From: Streptomyces puniciscabiei
Lineage (GTDB): Bacteria; Actinomycetota; Actinomycetes; Streptomycetales; Streptomycetaceae
Length of the DNA stretch: 64,000 nt
Assembly (NCBI RefSeq): GCF_006715785.1
Contig: NZ_VFNX01000001.1
Coordinates: 3,052,501 to 3,116,500 of the forward strand
Direction: 5' to 3'
Position numbers and translations under genes: made by a program. The notes under the pieces are model-generated. The model was not told where the DNA came from. It searched no databases and saw only the letters and a program-made list of their open reading frames with translations. Position 1 is the first letter of the stretch; each line of letters starts with the position of its first letter. Positions 26,548 through 34,578 of the stretch are shown here, one piece after another.

Positions 26548-27690
26548 GTGGACTTCACCTTCACCGAGGAGCAGCGGGCGGCGGCCGAGGCGGCGCGCGG
26601 GGTGTTCGCCGGCGTGGTACCGGACGCGGTGCCGAGCCCGGCGCTCACCACCGGTGCCGTGGCCGAGGGCTTCGACCGGGAGCTGTGGTCCCGGCTGGCC
26701 GACGCGGATCTGCTGAGCCTGCTGCTCGAGGAGGCGCACGGCGGTTCCGGTCTCGACGCGATCGCGCTGTGCCTGGTGCTGCGGGAGTCGGCCAAGGTGC
26801 TCGCCCGGATGCCGCTGCTGGAGCACAGCGCGGCGGCGGCGGCCGTACAGGCCTATGGCGGTGCGGAGTTGGCGGACCGGATCCTTGCGCGGGCCGGACG
26901 GGGTGAGCTGGTGCTGACCGTAGCGGCGAACGGCCGTACCGGGCACGACCCGGCCGAACTGGCCGTCGGCGCACGGCGGGACGGTCCGGTCTGGGTACTG
27001 GACGGGGTGCAGACGGCGGTGCCGTGGGCGTACGACGCGGACCTCGTCGTCGTGCCGGCGCACCTCGAGGGCACGGGTGCCGAGCGGACCGTGCTCGCGC
27101 TGGTGCCGCGCGAGCAGGACGGGGTGGCGCTGGCCGAGCAGGTGTCCACCAGCGGAGAGCGGCTGGCCGAGCTGCGGCTCACGTCCGTGCGGATCGCCGC
27201 GGGCGACGTCATCGAGGCCGCCGGTGCCTGGGAGTGGCTGCACGCGCTGCTCGCCACCGGCATCTGCGCGCTGGCGCTCGGGCTGGGCGAGCGGGTACTG
27301 GCGATGACCGCGGACTACGCGGGAAAACGGGAGCAGTTCGGGTATCCGATCGCGACCTTCCAGGCGGTCGCCGTGCAGGCCGCCGACCGGTACATCGATC
27401 TGCGCGCCATGGAGGCCACGCTCTGGCAGGCCGCCTGGCGTATCGCCTCAGGGGCGCCGGGGGCGCTGCCCGCCTCCGGGGATGTCGCGGTGGCGAAGAT
27501 CTGGGCGGCGGAGGGGGTGCGCCGGGTGGTGCAGACGGCACAGCATCTGCATGGGGGGTTCGGCGCCGACACCGATTACCCGCTGCACCGCTATCACGCC
27601 TGGGCCAAGCACCTGGAGCTGGCGCTCGGCCCGGCGGCGGCACACGAGGAGAGGCTCGGGGATCTGCTGGCCGCCCATCCGCTGGGCTGA
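26548..27690 (+). CDS. Acyl-CoA dehydrogenase family protein
   Basis: A 380-residue flavin acyl-CoA dehydrogenase. It has the N-terminal helical start MDFTFTEEQRAAAEAARGVF, the C-terminal flavin-binding signature GKREQFGYPIATFQAVAVQAADRYIDL and the closing segment AQHLHGGFGADTDYPLHRYH. The beta domain is shorter and less conserved than in classical FadE proteins. The catalytic Glu at the usual site is not obvious, as in the alpha2beta2 steroid side-chain dehydrogenases (ChsE type), where one subunit is degenerate; this is inference. GTG start with GGAGGG eight bases upstream. Preceded by a KstR-like box, so it may belong to a sterol or fatty-acid regulon rather than to paa. Confidence 0.85.
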   Translation: MDFTFTEEQRAAAEAARGVFAGVVPDAVPSPALTTGAVAEGFDRELWSRLADADLLSLLLEEAHGGSGLDAIALCLVLRESAKVLARMPLLEHSAAAAAVQAYGGAELADRILARAGRGELVLTVAANGRTGHDPAELAVGARRDGPVWVLDGVQTAVPWAYDADLVVVPAHLEGTGAERTVLALVPREQDGVALAEQVSTSGERLAELRLTSVRIAAGDVIEAAGAWEWLHALLATGICALALGLGERVLAMTADYAGKREQFGYPIATFQAVAVQAADRYIDLRAMEATLWQAAWRIASGAPGALPASGDVAVAKIWAAEGVRRVVQTAQHLHGGFGADTDYPLHRYHAWAKHLELALGPAAAHEERLGDLLAAHPLG

Positions 27691-27722
27691 CCGCGCGAAC
27701 CCCGGAGCAGCGGGGGAGCGGG

Positions 27723-28070
27723 TTACAGGACGAAGCCGGTCCGGCCGTCGTCGGTGATCACCGGGCGGCCCGCGGCCTGCCAGGCCTGCATGCCGCCGTC
27801 GACGTTGACCGCGTCGATGCCCTGCTGGACCAGGTACATGGTGACCTGTGCCGAGCGGCCGCCGGAGCGGCAGATGACGTGGACACGGCCGTCCTGCGGT
27901 GCGGCCTCGGTCAGCTCGCCGTAGCGGGCCACGAACTCGCTGATGGGAATGTGCAGCGCTCCCTCGGCGTGGCCCGCCTGCCACTCGTCGTCCTCGCGGA
28001 CGTCCAGCAGGAAGTCGTCGTCCTTGAGGTCCGTGACCTCGACCGTGGGCACACCAGCTCCGAAACTCAT
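27723..28070 (-). CDS. Rhodanese-like domain protein
   Basis: A 115-residue single-domain rhodanese. The fold markers DDFLLDVREDDEWQAGHAEGALHIPISEF and the active loop VICRSGGRSAQ (Cys near residue 67) are present, so it should form a persulfide and transfer sulfane sulfur. It acts in the cytoplasm; partner unknown. No Shine-Dalgarno sequence, but TAGCGT ends seven bases before the ATG, suggesting a leaderless transcript. It lies just upstream of the convergent end of the acyl-CoA dehydrogenase and head-to-tail with the J-domain-like gene. Confidence 0.9.
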   Translation of the reverse strand: MSFGAGVPTVEVTDLKDDDFLLDVREDDEWQAGHAEGALHIPISEFVARYGELTEAAPQDGRVHVICRSGGRSAQVTMYLVQQGIDAVNVDGGMQAWQAAGRPVITDDGRTGFVL

Positions 28071-28120
28071 GCCCCCGACGCTACCCGAAGGTCCCCGCGG
28101 CCTGCCGGAACGGGCCGCGG

Positions 28121-28933
28121 CTAGCCCTGCCCCAGCAGGGCCGCCAGCTCCGCCTCCCGCTGGGCGATGTCCGAGCGCAGCTGGGCGGCGATCTCCTCGA
28201 GCAGCCCGTCGGGGTCGTCCGGGGCGAGGCGGAGCATGCCGGCGATCGCGCCCTCCTCAAGTTCACGGGCGACGAGGGTGAGCAGTTCCTTGCGCTGGGC
28301 GAGCCATTCGAGGCGGGCGTACAGCTCCTCGGCGGGGCTCGGGCGCCGCTCGGGCGGCACCGGTCCGGCCGCCCATTCCTCGGCCAGCTCCTTCAGCAGC
28401 GTCTCGTCGCCACGGGCGTAGGCGGCGTTGACGCGGGTGAGGAATTCCTCACGCCGCTGCCGCTCCTCTTCCTCCTGTACCAGGTCGGGGTGTGCCTTGC
28501 GGGCCAGCTCGCGGTAGAGCTTGCGGGCCTCCTCGCTGGGCCGCACCCGCTCGGGGGGCCGTACGGCCTGGTCGGTCAGCATGGCGGCGGCTTCCGGGAA
28601 CAGGCCGTGGCCGTCCATCCAGCCGTGCAGCAGCTCTTCCACGCCGGGGATCGGCAGGACCCGGGCGCGGGCCTCCTCGGCGCGGCGGATGTCCTCCGGG
28701 TCACCGGTGCGGGCGGCCCTGGCCTCGGCGATCTCGGCGTCCAGCACCTCGATGCGGGCGTAGAGCGGGCCGAGCCGCTGTTCGTGCAGCCGGGAGAAGT
28801 TCTCGACCTCGACGCGGAACGTCTCCACGGCGATCTCGTACTCGATCAAGGCCTGCTCGGCGGCCCGTACGGCCTGCTCGAGCCGTTCCTCGGGCCGCGG
28901 CGCCTGGGACTGTTCGGCTTCCGGGGTCGTCAC
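28121..28933 (-). CDS. Coiled-coil protein with a J-domain-like HPD segment
   Basis: A 270-residue, Glu/Arg-rich, mostly helical protein. Residues about 15-85 are predicted coiled coil; residues 133-175 read RKLYRELARKAHPDL followed by RREEFLTRVNAAYARGD, which resembles helices II-III of a J domain with the HPD tripeptide that stimulates DnaK. The C-terminal 90 residues are another helical segment. There is no G/F region or zinc finger, so this would be a class III-like cochaperone or a protein that only keeps the fold. GTG start without Shine-Dalgarno; TACGCT six bases upstream fits a leaderless promoter. Function is inferred. Confidence 0.7.
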   Translation of the reverse strand: MTTPEAEQSQAPRPEERLEQAVRAAEQALIEYEIAVETFRVEVENFSRLHEQRLGPLYARIEVLDAEIAEARAARTGDPEDIRRAEEARARVLPIPGVEELLHGWMDGHGLFPEAAAMLTDQAVRPPERVRPSEEARKLYRELARKAHPDLVQEEEERQRREEFLTRVNAAYARGDETLLKELAEEWAAGPVPPERRPSPAEELYARLEWLAQRKELLTLVARELEEGAIAGMLRLAPDDPDGLLEEIAAQLRSDIAQREAELAALLGQG

Positions 28934-29411
28934 CCGCCCAGCGTAGCCGCTGTGCTCGGCCCGCACCGGGATGCGGTGTCCTGCCGCAGGGCCGGTCGCA
29001 CTGCGCAGCTGATCCCACCGCGCAGCCGGTCCCACCGCGCAGCCGGTCCCACCGCGCAGCCGGTCCCACCGCGCAGCCGGTCCCACCGCGCAGCCGGTCC
29101 CACCGCGCAGCCGGTCCCGCCGTGCAGCCGGTCCCGCCGTAGGACTACCGGTCCCCTGCCTGGTGTGGGCGGGCTGAGCGACCGGATCCCTGGCATGGCG
29201 CCGATGCCTGATCAGCCGCCTTCCGGAACGGTGTACCTCGGTCGGCCGCGCCGGGCTCCGGACCCAGGCTGGTGGACGACGGGTGATGACCGCGAGGCCC
29301 CGGCCGACGGGGTCGCGCGGGCGCCGGCCACGGCCCGCAGGCCACCTCGTACGCCCCGCCCCGGTCATCCCGCCGGTCATCCCGCGAGAGTCCCCGCCGA
29401 CGGGCCGGGCC
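28934..29411. other. Intergenic region with a 17-bp minisatellite
   Basis: Between the leaderless start of the J-domain-like gene and the stop of the DUF2252 gene. Holds the tandem array at 29003-29138. The remaining 270 bases have no gene I can support; an open frame from 29195 lacks a ribosome site and runs into the DUF2252 gene. Confidence 0.5.
29003..29138. repeat. Eight tandem copies of a 17-bp unit
   Basis: Unit GCGCAGCCGGTCCCACC. Copies 2 to 6 (29020-29104) are identical, copy 1 has two changes, copies 7 and 8 have one or two. Because 17 is not a multiple of 3 it is unlikely to be coding. Confidence 0.93.
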
Positions 29412-30863
29412 TCACACCCCCCACTCGGCCGCGATCCGGCCCGCCCGGATCCCCGTGACCAGTTCGGCGTGGTCGGCCTCGGTGCGGTCGGCGTAGGTGA
29501 CGGCGAAGGTGGCTATCGCCTCGTCCAGTTCCTCGTTCTTGCCGCAGTAGCCGGCGATCAGGCGCGGGTCGGCGCTGTGAGAGTGGGCGCGGGCCAGCAG
29601 GGCGCCGGTCATGCGGCCGTAGTCGTCGATCTGGTCGGCGGCGAGCGCGGCGGGGTCGACGCTGCCCTTGCGGTTGCGGAACTGGCGGACCTGGAAGGGA
29701 CGGCCGTCGACGGTGGTCCAGCCGAGGAGGATGTCGCTGACCACCTGCATGCGCTTCTGGCCGAGGACGACCCGGCGGCCCTCGTGTTCCACCGGCGGCG
29801 CCTCGAAGCCGGCCGTGACCAGGTGCGGGACGAGTGCGGAGGGGCGGGCCTCCTTCACCTGGAGAACCAGCGGCTGCTCACGGTGGTCCAGGAGCAGCAC
29901 GACGTAGGACCGGGTGCCGACGCTGCCGGTGCCGACCACCCGGAAGGCCACGTCGTGCACGGCGTGCCGGGCGAGCAGGGGGTGCCGGTCCTCGCTGAGG
30001 GTGCCGACGTACGCCTCCAGGGACGCGGCGACCGCCGCGGCCTCGGCGTCCGGGATGCGGCGCAGGACCGGTGAGGCGTCCACGAAGCGGCGTCCGCCGT
30101 CCGGCGCCGCCTCGGTCGACTTCGCCGCGAACCGGCCGCTGGTGTTGGCGCGGGCCTTCTCCGAGACCCGTTGCAGGGTGCCGAGCAGATCGTGGGCGTC
30201 GGTGTGGGAGACCAGTTCCTCGTCCGCGATGGCGTTCCACGCGTCCAGCACCGGCAGCTTGGCGAGCAGGCGCATGGTGCGGCGGTAGGCGCCGACCGCG
30301 TCCTGTGCGGCCGCGCGGCAGGTGTCCTCGTCGGCGCCGGCCTCCCGCCCGGCGAGCACCAGCGAGGCGGCGAGCCGCTTCAGGTCCCACTCCCAGGGGC
30401 CGTGCACGGTCTCGTCGAAGTCGTTGAGGTCGATGACGAGGCCGCCGCGGTGGTCGCCGTACAGGCCGAAGTTGGCCGCGTGCGCGTCTCCGCATATCTG
30501 GGTGCCGATCCTGGTCATGGGGGTGCGGGCCAGGTCGTACGCCATGAGTCCGGCCGAGCCGCGCAGGAAGGCGAAGGGGGTCGCGGCCATCCGTCCGACG
30601 CGTATGGGGGTCAGCTCCTCCATACGGCCGGCGTTGGACTCGATGACCGCGCTCACCGCGTCGGGGCGGGAGGCGTCCAGGTCGAGCGTGCGGTGCGCGC
30701 CGCGCGGCACGCTCGTCCGCAGCGCCTTGCCCTCCTCCTTGGGCGAGCCCTGCCGCGGCCACTGGGCGAACCCGCGCACCCACGGCACCCGGCGCGCCTT
30801 CAGCTCCGCCGCATCCGCCAGATCCGCCGCATCCGCCGGTACTTCCCGACCGGTTCCGGTCAC
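29412..30863 (-). CDS. DUF2252 family protein
   Basis: A 483-residue member of the DUF2252 family. Signatures include RMAATPFAFLRGSAGLMAYDL, GTQICGDAHAANFGLYGD, VIDLNDFDETVHGPWEWDLKRLAASL and the C-terminal REFxxRKGS-like QFRNRKGSVD. The GDAH-N and DFDE motifs resemble the catalytic loops of aminoglycoside-phosphotransferase-like kinases (HGDxHxxN and the metal Asp), so a kinase-like fold acting on an unknown small molecule is plausible, but no activity is established. GTG start with GGGGGAGG nine bases upstream; longer frames to 31340 lack support. Transcribed toward the minisatellite. Confidence 0.85.
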   Translation of the reverse strand: MTGTGREVPADAADLADAAELKARRVPWVRGFAQWPRQGSPKEEGKALRTSVPRGAHRTLDLDASRPDAVSAVIESNAGRMEELTPIRVGRMAATPFAFLRGSAGLMAYDLARTPMTRIGTQICGDAHAANFGLYGDHRGGLVIDLNDFDETVHGPWEWDLKRLAASLVLAGREAGADEDTCRAAAQDAVGAYRRTMRLLAKLPVLDAWNAIADEELVSHTDAHDLLGTLQRVSEKARANTSGRFAAKSTEAAPDGGRRFVDASPVLRRIPDAEAAAVAASLEAYVGTLSEDRHPLLARHAVHDVAFRVVGTGSVGTRSYVVLLLDHREQPLVLQVKEARPSALVPHLVTAGFEAPPVEHEGRRVVLGQKRMQVVSDILLGWTTVDGRPFQVRQFRNRKGSVDPAALAADQIDDYGRMTGALLARAHSHSADPRLIAGYCGKNEELDEAIATFAVTYADRTEADHAELVTGIRAGRIAAEWGV

Positions 30864-31222
30864 CGCGACCGCCTCCCCCGAGCACCCTTCGGCGCGAACA
30901 TCGACACGAACATCAACTCGTGCAGACCGTACAGCCGACGCGCCGAACGCGTCAGACCCTGTGGATGACGCCCTGTGGACAACCCGCGCTGCCGGCGTGT
31001 GAGGAAGCTCTCGTCCACCGGCCGGTGCGGGACAGGCGCCCGGCGCACTCCCAGGGGAGCGGTAAGAACGGCAACGCCCAGGGCACTCGGCAGCACGACC
31101 GTCGGCATCCGCATCGGCATCCCCACCGGCGTCGGCCCAGCGCAGCGAGGAGGCCGCCGTGAACCTGAGACAGAAGCGAGCATCTACGACCGCACCTGCT
31201 CCCCGGCCCGGAGGGCTCCGTC
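30864..31222. other. Divergent region between DUF2252 and Fpg/Nei genes
   Basis: No gene. Contains a perfect DnaA box on the minus strand (30974-30982, TGTGGACAA on the plus strand) and a one-mismatch partner at 30960-30968. Promoters for the two genes probably lie here but no clear -35/-10 pair stands out. Confidence 0.45.
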
Positions 31223-32011
31223 GTGCCTGAGCTGCCGGACGTCGAGGGTTTCCGCCGGGTGCTCGTGTCCTGTGCGAAGGGCAGGGCCGTCCGCCGCGTG
31301 GACGTGCGCGACACGGGCGTCCTGCACGGGGTGAGCGCACGGCGGCTGCGCGACGCCCTGGAGGGCCGGCGGTTCACCGAGCCGGAGCGGCACGGCAAGT
31401 GGCTGCTCGCCCACACCGGCGGTCCCACGCTCCTGCTGCACTTCGGCATGACCGGCCGTCTGCTCTGTGCCGGACCCGACGACACCGTCGAGGCCCATGA
31501 CCGCGTCCTGTTCGACCTCAGTGGCGACCGTCAGCTCCGCTACCGCGACCAGCGCAAGCTCCAGGGCCTCTGGCTGGCCGACGACGACTGCGATGTCGCA
31601 CGGCTGCTGGAGCGTCAGGGTCCCGACGCGCTTGCGGTGGACCGTGAGGACTTCGAGGCCGCGCTCTGCGCACGCCGCGGTCACCTCAAAACCGCGCTGA
31701 CCGACCAGTCCGTCCTGGCCGGCCTCGGCAATCTGCTCGCCGACGAGATCCTGTGGCGGGCCGGACTGCACCCTCGTACCCGGGCGGGCGACATGACGCA
31801 GAGCCAGCGCCGGCACCTGTACACCCACATGCGGCGCACGCTGCGTTCCGCGGTCGCCGCTGGCTGTGTCCCACCGCGCGCCGGGTGGCTCACCGGCCAC
31901 CGCGACGACCCCGACCCGATCTGCCCCCGCTGCCACACCCACCTGCGGCGCTCCCGGCTGGCCGGCCGCGGCACGGTGTGGTGCCCGAGGTGCCAGCCGT
32001 ACGAGGCATGA
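31223..32011 (+). CDS. Fpg/Nei-family DNA glycosylase
   Basis: A 262-residue base-excision repair glycosylase/AP lyase. The mature N-terminus is PELPDVEGF after removal of the initiator, with the catalytic Pro and Glu3. HGKWL supplies the lysine of the first domain, the H2TH region is around DQSVLAGLGNLLADEILWRAGLHP, and a zinc finger CPRCHTHLRRSRLAGRGTVWCPRCQ closes the protein. It removes oxidised bases; the exact specificity (8-oxoG or pyrimidines) is not clear because sequence outside these motifs is divergent. GTG start behind GGAGGGCTCC. Confidence 0.9.
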   Translation: MPELPDVEGFRRVLVSCAKGRAVRRVDVRDTGVLHGVSARRLRDALEGRRFTEPERHGKWLLAHTGGPTLLLHFGMTGRLLCAGPDDTVEAHDRVLFDLSGDRQLRYRDQRKLQGLWLADDDCDVARLLERQGPDALAVDREDFEAALCARRGHLKTALTDQSVLAGLGNLLADEILWRAGLHPRTRAGDMTQSQRRHLYTHMRRTLRSAVAAGCVPPRAGWLTGHRDDPDPICPRCHTHLRRSRLAGRGTVWCPRCQPYEA

Positions 32012-32198
32012 GCCCGACGGCCGGAGCCCGGGCGGCATGCTGGAAGCCGGACGCCCCAACCAGGCACGACCGTCCGGCCGTCCGGACTTCCGGCCGTCCG
32101 GACTTCCGGACTCCGTGAGATAGCTCACGGACAGGCGGCCGCCCCGGCCCTCCCCCGTCCGTCCACAGGCTGTGCGATCCCTCACGGCCGAGCCCTCT

Positions 32199-32293
32199 GA
32201 GCACAGCCCCCTAAGCACAGCCGGCACAGCCCCCATGAGCACAACCACCGTGCAGACAACCCCCGTGCGCACAACCCTCATACGCACAACGCG
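32199..32293. repeat. Imperfect 16-20 bp repeats, GCACA(A/G)CCCC type
   Basis: Seven copies of a core GCACAGCC or GCACAACC spaced 11 to 20 bases apart, with CCCCNTG fillers. Spacing is irregular. Confidence 0.6.
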
Positions 32294-32339
32294 AGACGGG
32301 CCCCTGCCGTGACTTCCGTCACTGGCAGAGACCCGTCTC
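32293..32339 (-). terminator. Hairpin after tRNA-Leu
   Basis: Outer arms GAGACGGG and CCCGTCTC and inner arms GTGAC/GTCAC around TTCC form a long stem just 3' of tRNA-Leu on the minus strand. No T-run. Confidence 0.65.
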
Positions 32340-32346
32340 GTCTCTG

Positions 32347-32430
32347 TGCGCGAGGGGGGAGTTGAACCCCCACGCCCTTGCGGGCACTGGAACCTGAATC
32401 CAGCGCGTCTGCCTATTCCGCCACCCGCGC
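32347..32430 (-). tRNA. tRNA-Leu (CAG)
   Basis: 84 bases with acceptor stem GCGCGGG/CTCGCGC, discriminator A, long variable arm (TGCCCGCAAGGGCGT) and T-loop GGTTCAACTCC. The anticodon stem CTGGA/TCCAG encloses TTCAGGT, giving anticodon CAG. CCA is not encoded. A promoter TGAACC-17-TAATGT lies at 32515-32487 on the minus strand. Confidence 0.96.
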
Positions 32431-33083
32431 ATTGGGTGTGTCTTCCGGTCCCTGCCCTTTCGGGCCGGCCCCTTCCGACACCCAGAACATTAGCACGTCG
32501 TACGGGGTGGGTTCACATCCCTTCCCTCCGGCCCGAACCCGCCCGGCAAGCGAGGCACCGCAGGCCCGCCGCGCCCCCGTCACGCCCCGCACGCCCGCAC
32601 GCCCGCGCCCCGCGCCGGCCACGCACGGCCGCACACCCGCGCCCGCACACCCGCCCCCGCCACGCCACGCCCGGCAACCGCTTTCGCAAGCTTCCCCACC
32701 CGCTTACGCAACCGCTCCCGCAGCCGCTCCCGGCCGCCGCCCCGAGGCGGGGCCGCCCTCTCCTACCCACCCCGTCCCTCCCGCACGTATCAAGGAGACC
32801 TGCTTCACGTATCAACCTCGTACCGGTCCCCCGCATCTCCCCAGGAGGCGGACCGGGTCCACAGCCAGGTGCGGGACACTGGTCTTCGCCCCCCTCTACG
32901 ATCCATGGCAGCAAGAGTGCGTACCAGGAGTTCGAAGGGGAGTCGCTGGGGGAACCGGCTGTTTGCCGGGCGCGTAGATACGATCAGTAAGCAGTACCGG
33001 CGGAACCAGCAGTACAGGCAGTACAGGCAAGGCAGCGGCCACACAGCAGGGCAAGGCAACGGCAAGGATGGAGGAGGTGCCCC
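32431..33083. other. Long leader region before fhaA
   Basis: About 650 bases without a supportable gene. The left 250 bases are extremely C-rich. Direct repeats CACGTATCAA occur at 32784-32793 and 32806-32815, with AAGGAGACC between. The right end has three GCAGTAC(A/C)GG copies (about 32992-33030) before the fhaA ribosome site GGAGGAG. A promoter for the fha-pknB operon is expected here; GTAGATACGATC near 32972 is a weak candidate. Confidence 0.45.
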
Positions 33084-33953
33084 ATGGGAGTCCTGAAGAA
33101 GTTCGAGCAGCGTCTCGAAGGTCTGGTGAACGGCACCTTCGCCAAGGTCTTCAAGTCCGAGGTCCAGCCCGTGGAGATCGCCGGCGCGCTCCAGCGTGAG
33201 TGCGACAACAACGCCACGATCTGGAACCGCGACCGGACCGTCGTACCGAACGACTTCATCGTGGAGCTGAGCGCGCCGGACTACGAGCGTCTCAGCCCCT
33301 ACTCCGGGCAGCTCGGCGACGAGCTGGCCGGGATGGTGCGCGACTACGCCAAGCAGCAGCGCTACACCTTCATGGGCCCGATCAAGGTCCACCTGGAGAA
33401 GGCCGACGACCTGGACACCGGCCTGTACCGGGTGCGCTCGCGCACCCTGGCCTCGTCCAGCAGCCAGGCCCAGCAGGCACCGCAGGCCCCCGGCGCCCCG
33501 GCGCCCGGGCGCCCCGGGCAGGGCGCGCAGGGCGGTTACGGCTATCCGCCGGCCACGCCCGCCGGTGCGCCGCCGATGCCGTCCGCGCCGCCGCCCGGCG
33601 CCCGCCCCGGCGGCTACGGCTACCCCCAGCCCGCCACCCAGCGGCCCGCGGCCGCCCCGATGAGCGGCGGGCGCACCCGCTACTGGATCGAGATCAACGG
33701 CACCCGCCACCAGATCTCCCGCCCGACGCTGGTGCTGGGCCGCAGCACCGACGCCGACGTGCGGATCGACGACCCCGGCGTCTCCCGCCGGCACTGCGAG
33801 ATCCGGACCGGAACGCCCTCGACGATCCAGGATCTCGGCTCCACCAACGGCATCGTGGTGGACGGGCAGCACACCACCCGCGCTACGCTCCGCGACGGCT
33901 CGCGGATCGTCGTGGGCAGTACCACCATCATTTACCGGCAAGCCGAAGGGTGA
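33084..33953 (+). CDS. fhaA: FHA-domain protein FhaA (DUF3662 plus FHA)
   Basis: A 289-residue protein. The N-terminal DUF3662 domain (about 1-115, GVLKKFEQRLEGLVNGTFAKVFKSEVQPVEIAGALQRE) is joined by a Pro/Gly/Tyr-rich linker to a C-terminal FHA domain (about 210-285) with the phosphothreonine-binding GRSTDADVRIDDPGVSRRHCEI and DLGSTNGI. In mycobacteria FhaA is phosphorylated by PknB and binds the pseudokinase-domain protein MviN (MurJ), linking kinase signalling to lipid II export. First gene of the plus-strand run to pknB, with GGAGGAG before the ATG. Confidence 0.94.
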   Translation: MGVLKKFEQRLEGLVNGTFAKVFKSEVQPVEIAGALQRECDNNATIWNRDRTVVPNDFIVELSAPDYERLSPYSGQLGDELAGMVRDYAKQQRYTFMGPIKVHLEKADDLDTGLYRVRSRTLASSSSQAQQAPQAPGAPAPGRPGQGAQGGYGYPPATPAGAPPMPSAPPPGARPGGYGYPQPATQRPAAAPMSGGRTRYWIEINGTRHQISRPTLVLGRSTDADVRIDDPGVSRRHCEIRTGTPSTIQDLGSTNGIVVDGQHTTRATLRDGSRIVVGSTTIIYRQAEG

Positions 33954-33963
33954 AGCGGGGGCA

Positions 33964-34494
33964 ATGTCAGAGCTGACCCTCACGGTCATGCGGCTGGGTT
34001 TCCTGGCCGTACTGTGGCTGTTCGTGATCGTGGCCGTGCAGGTCATCCGGAGCGACCTGTTCGGTACGCGCGTCACCCAGCGCGGATCGCGTAGGGAGGC
34101 CGGGCGCGCCCAGCAGCCGGGCGGCCGGCAGGCGGCCCGGCAGCAGTCCGCGCCCCCGCAGCAGCGGGGGCAGCAGGGCGGCGGCCGGCGCGGCCGCAAC
34201 GCCCCCACCAAGCTGGTCGTGACCGAGGGCACACTGACCGGCACCACGGTCGCGCTGCAGGGCCAGACGATCACGCTGGGCCGGGCGCACGACTCCACGA
34301 TCGTGCTGGACGACGACTACGCCTCCAGCCGCCATGCCAGGATCTACCCGGACCGCGACGGCCAGTGGATCGTCGAGGACCTGGGCTCCACCAACGGCAC
34401 CTACCTGGACCGGTCCCGGCTGACGACCCCCACGCCGATCCCGCTGGGCGCGCCGATCCGCATCGGCAAGACCGTCATCGAGCTGCGGAAGTAG
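33964..34494 (+). CDS. fhaB: Membrane-anchored FHA protein FhaB
   Basis: A 176-residue protein with an N-terminal membrane helix (about 9-27, MRLGFLAVLWLFVIVAVQVI), a basic Arg/Gln/Pro linker, and a C-terminal FHA domain (LGRAHDSTIVLDDDYASSRHARIYP, DLGSTNGTYLD). Equivalent to mycobacterial FhaB/FipA, which works with FtsZ and FtsQ in division and is read by PknA/B phosphorylation. Ten bases separate it from fhaA. TNGT and SSRH are the conserved phosphopeptide contacts. Confidence 0.94.
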   Translation: MSELTLTVMRLGFLAVLWLFVIVAVQVIRSDLFGTRVTQRGSRREAGRAQQPGGRQAARQQSAPPQQRGQQGGGRRGRNAPTKLVVTEGTLTGTTVALQGQTITLGRAHDSTIVLDDDYASSRHARIYPDRDGQWIVEDLGSTNGTYLDRSRLTTPTPIPLGAPIRIGKTVIELRK

Positions 34495-34578
34495 TACGAC
34501 AATGAGCGAGCGGAGCGAGCACGCAGCGGCAGGCCGCCACCCGGTCTCCGGCGCGCTCCCGACCGGAGGGTGGGCAGT

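Larger units (their letters stand above)
32012..32346. other. Intergenic repeats and tRNA-Leu terminator
   Basis: No gene. Two copies of CCGGCCGTCCGGACTT at about 32075-32108, then imperfect GCACAACCCC-type repeats (32199-32293), then the hairpin after tRNA-Leu. Confidence 0.55.

Noticed and set aside
29003..29138. 17-bp array as a CRISPR
   Set aside because: Units are directly joined without spacers and far shorter than CRISPR repeats.
29195..29458. 87-codon plus-strand frame after the minisatellite
   Set aside because: Has an ATG but no ribosome site, is Pro/Arg-rich and runs into the end of the DUF2252 gene.
32041..32120. Terminator after the Fpg/Nei gene made of CCGTCCGG repeats
   Set aside because: The copies can pair with each other in several ways but no single stable hairpin with a tail stands out.
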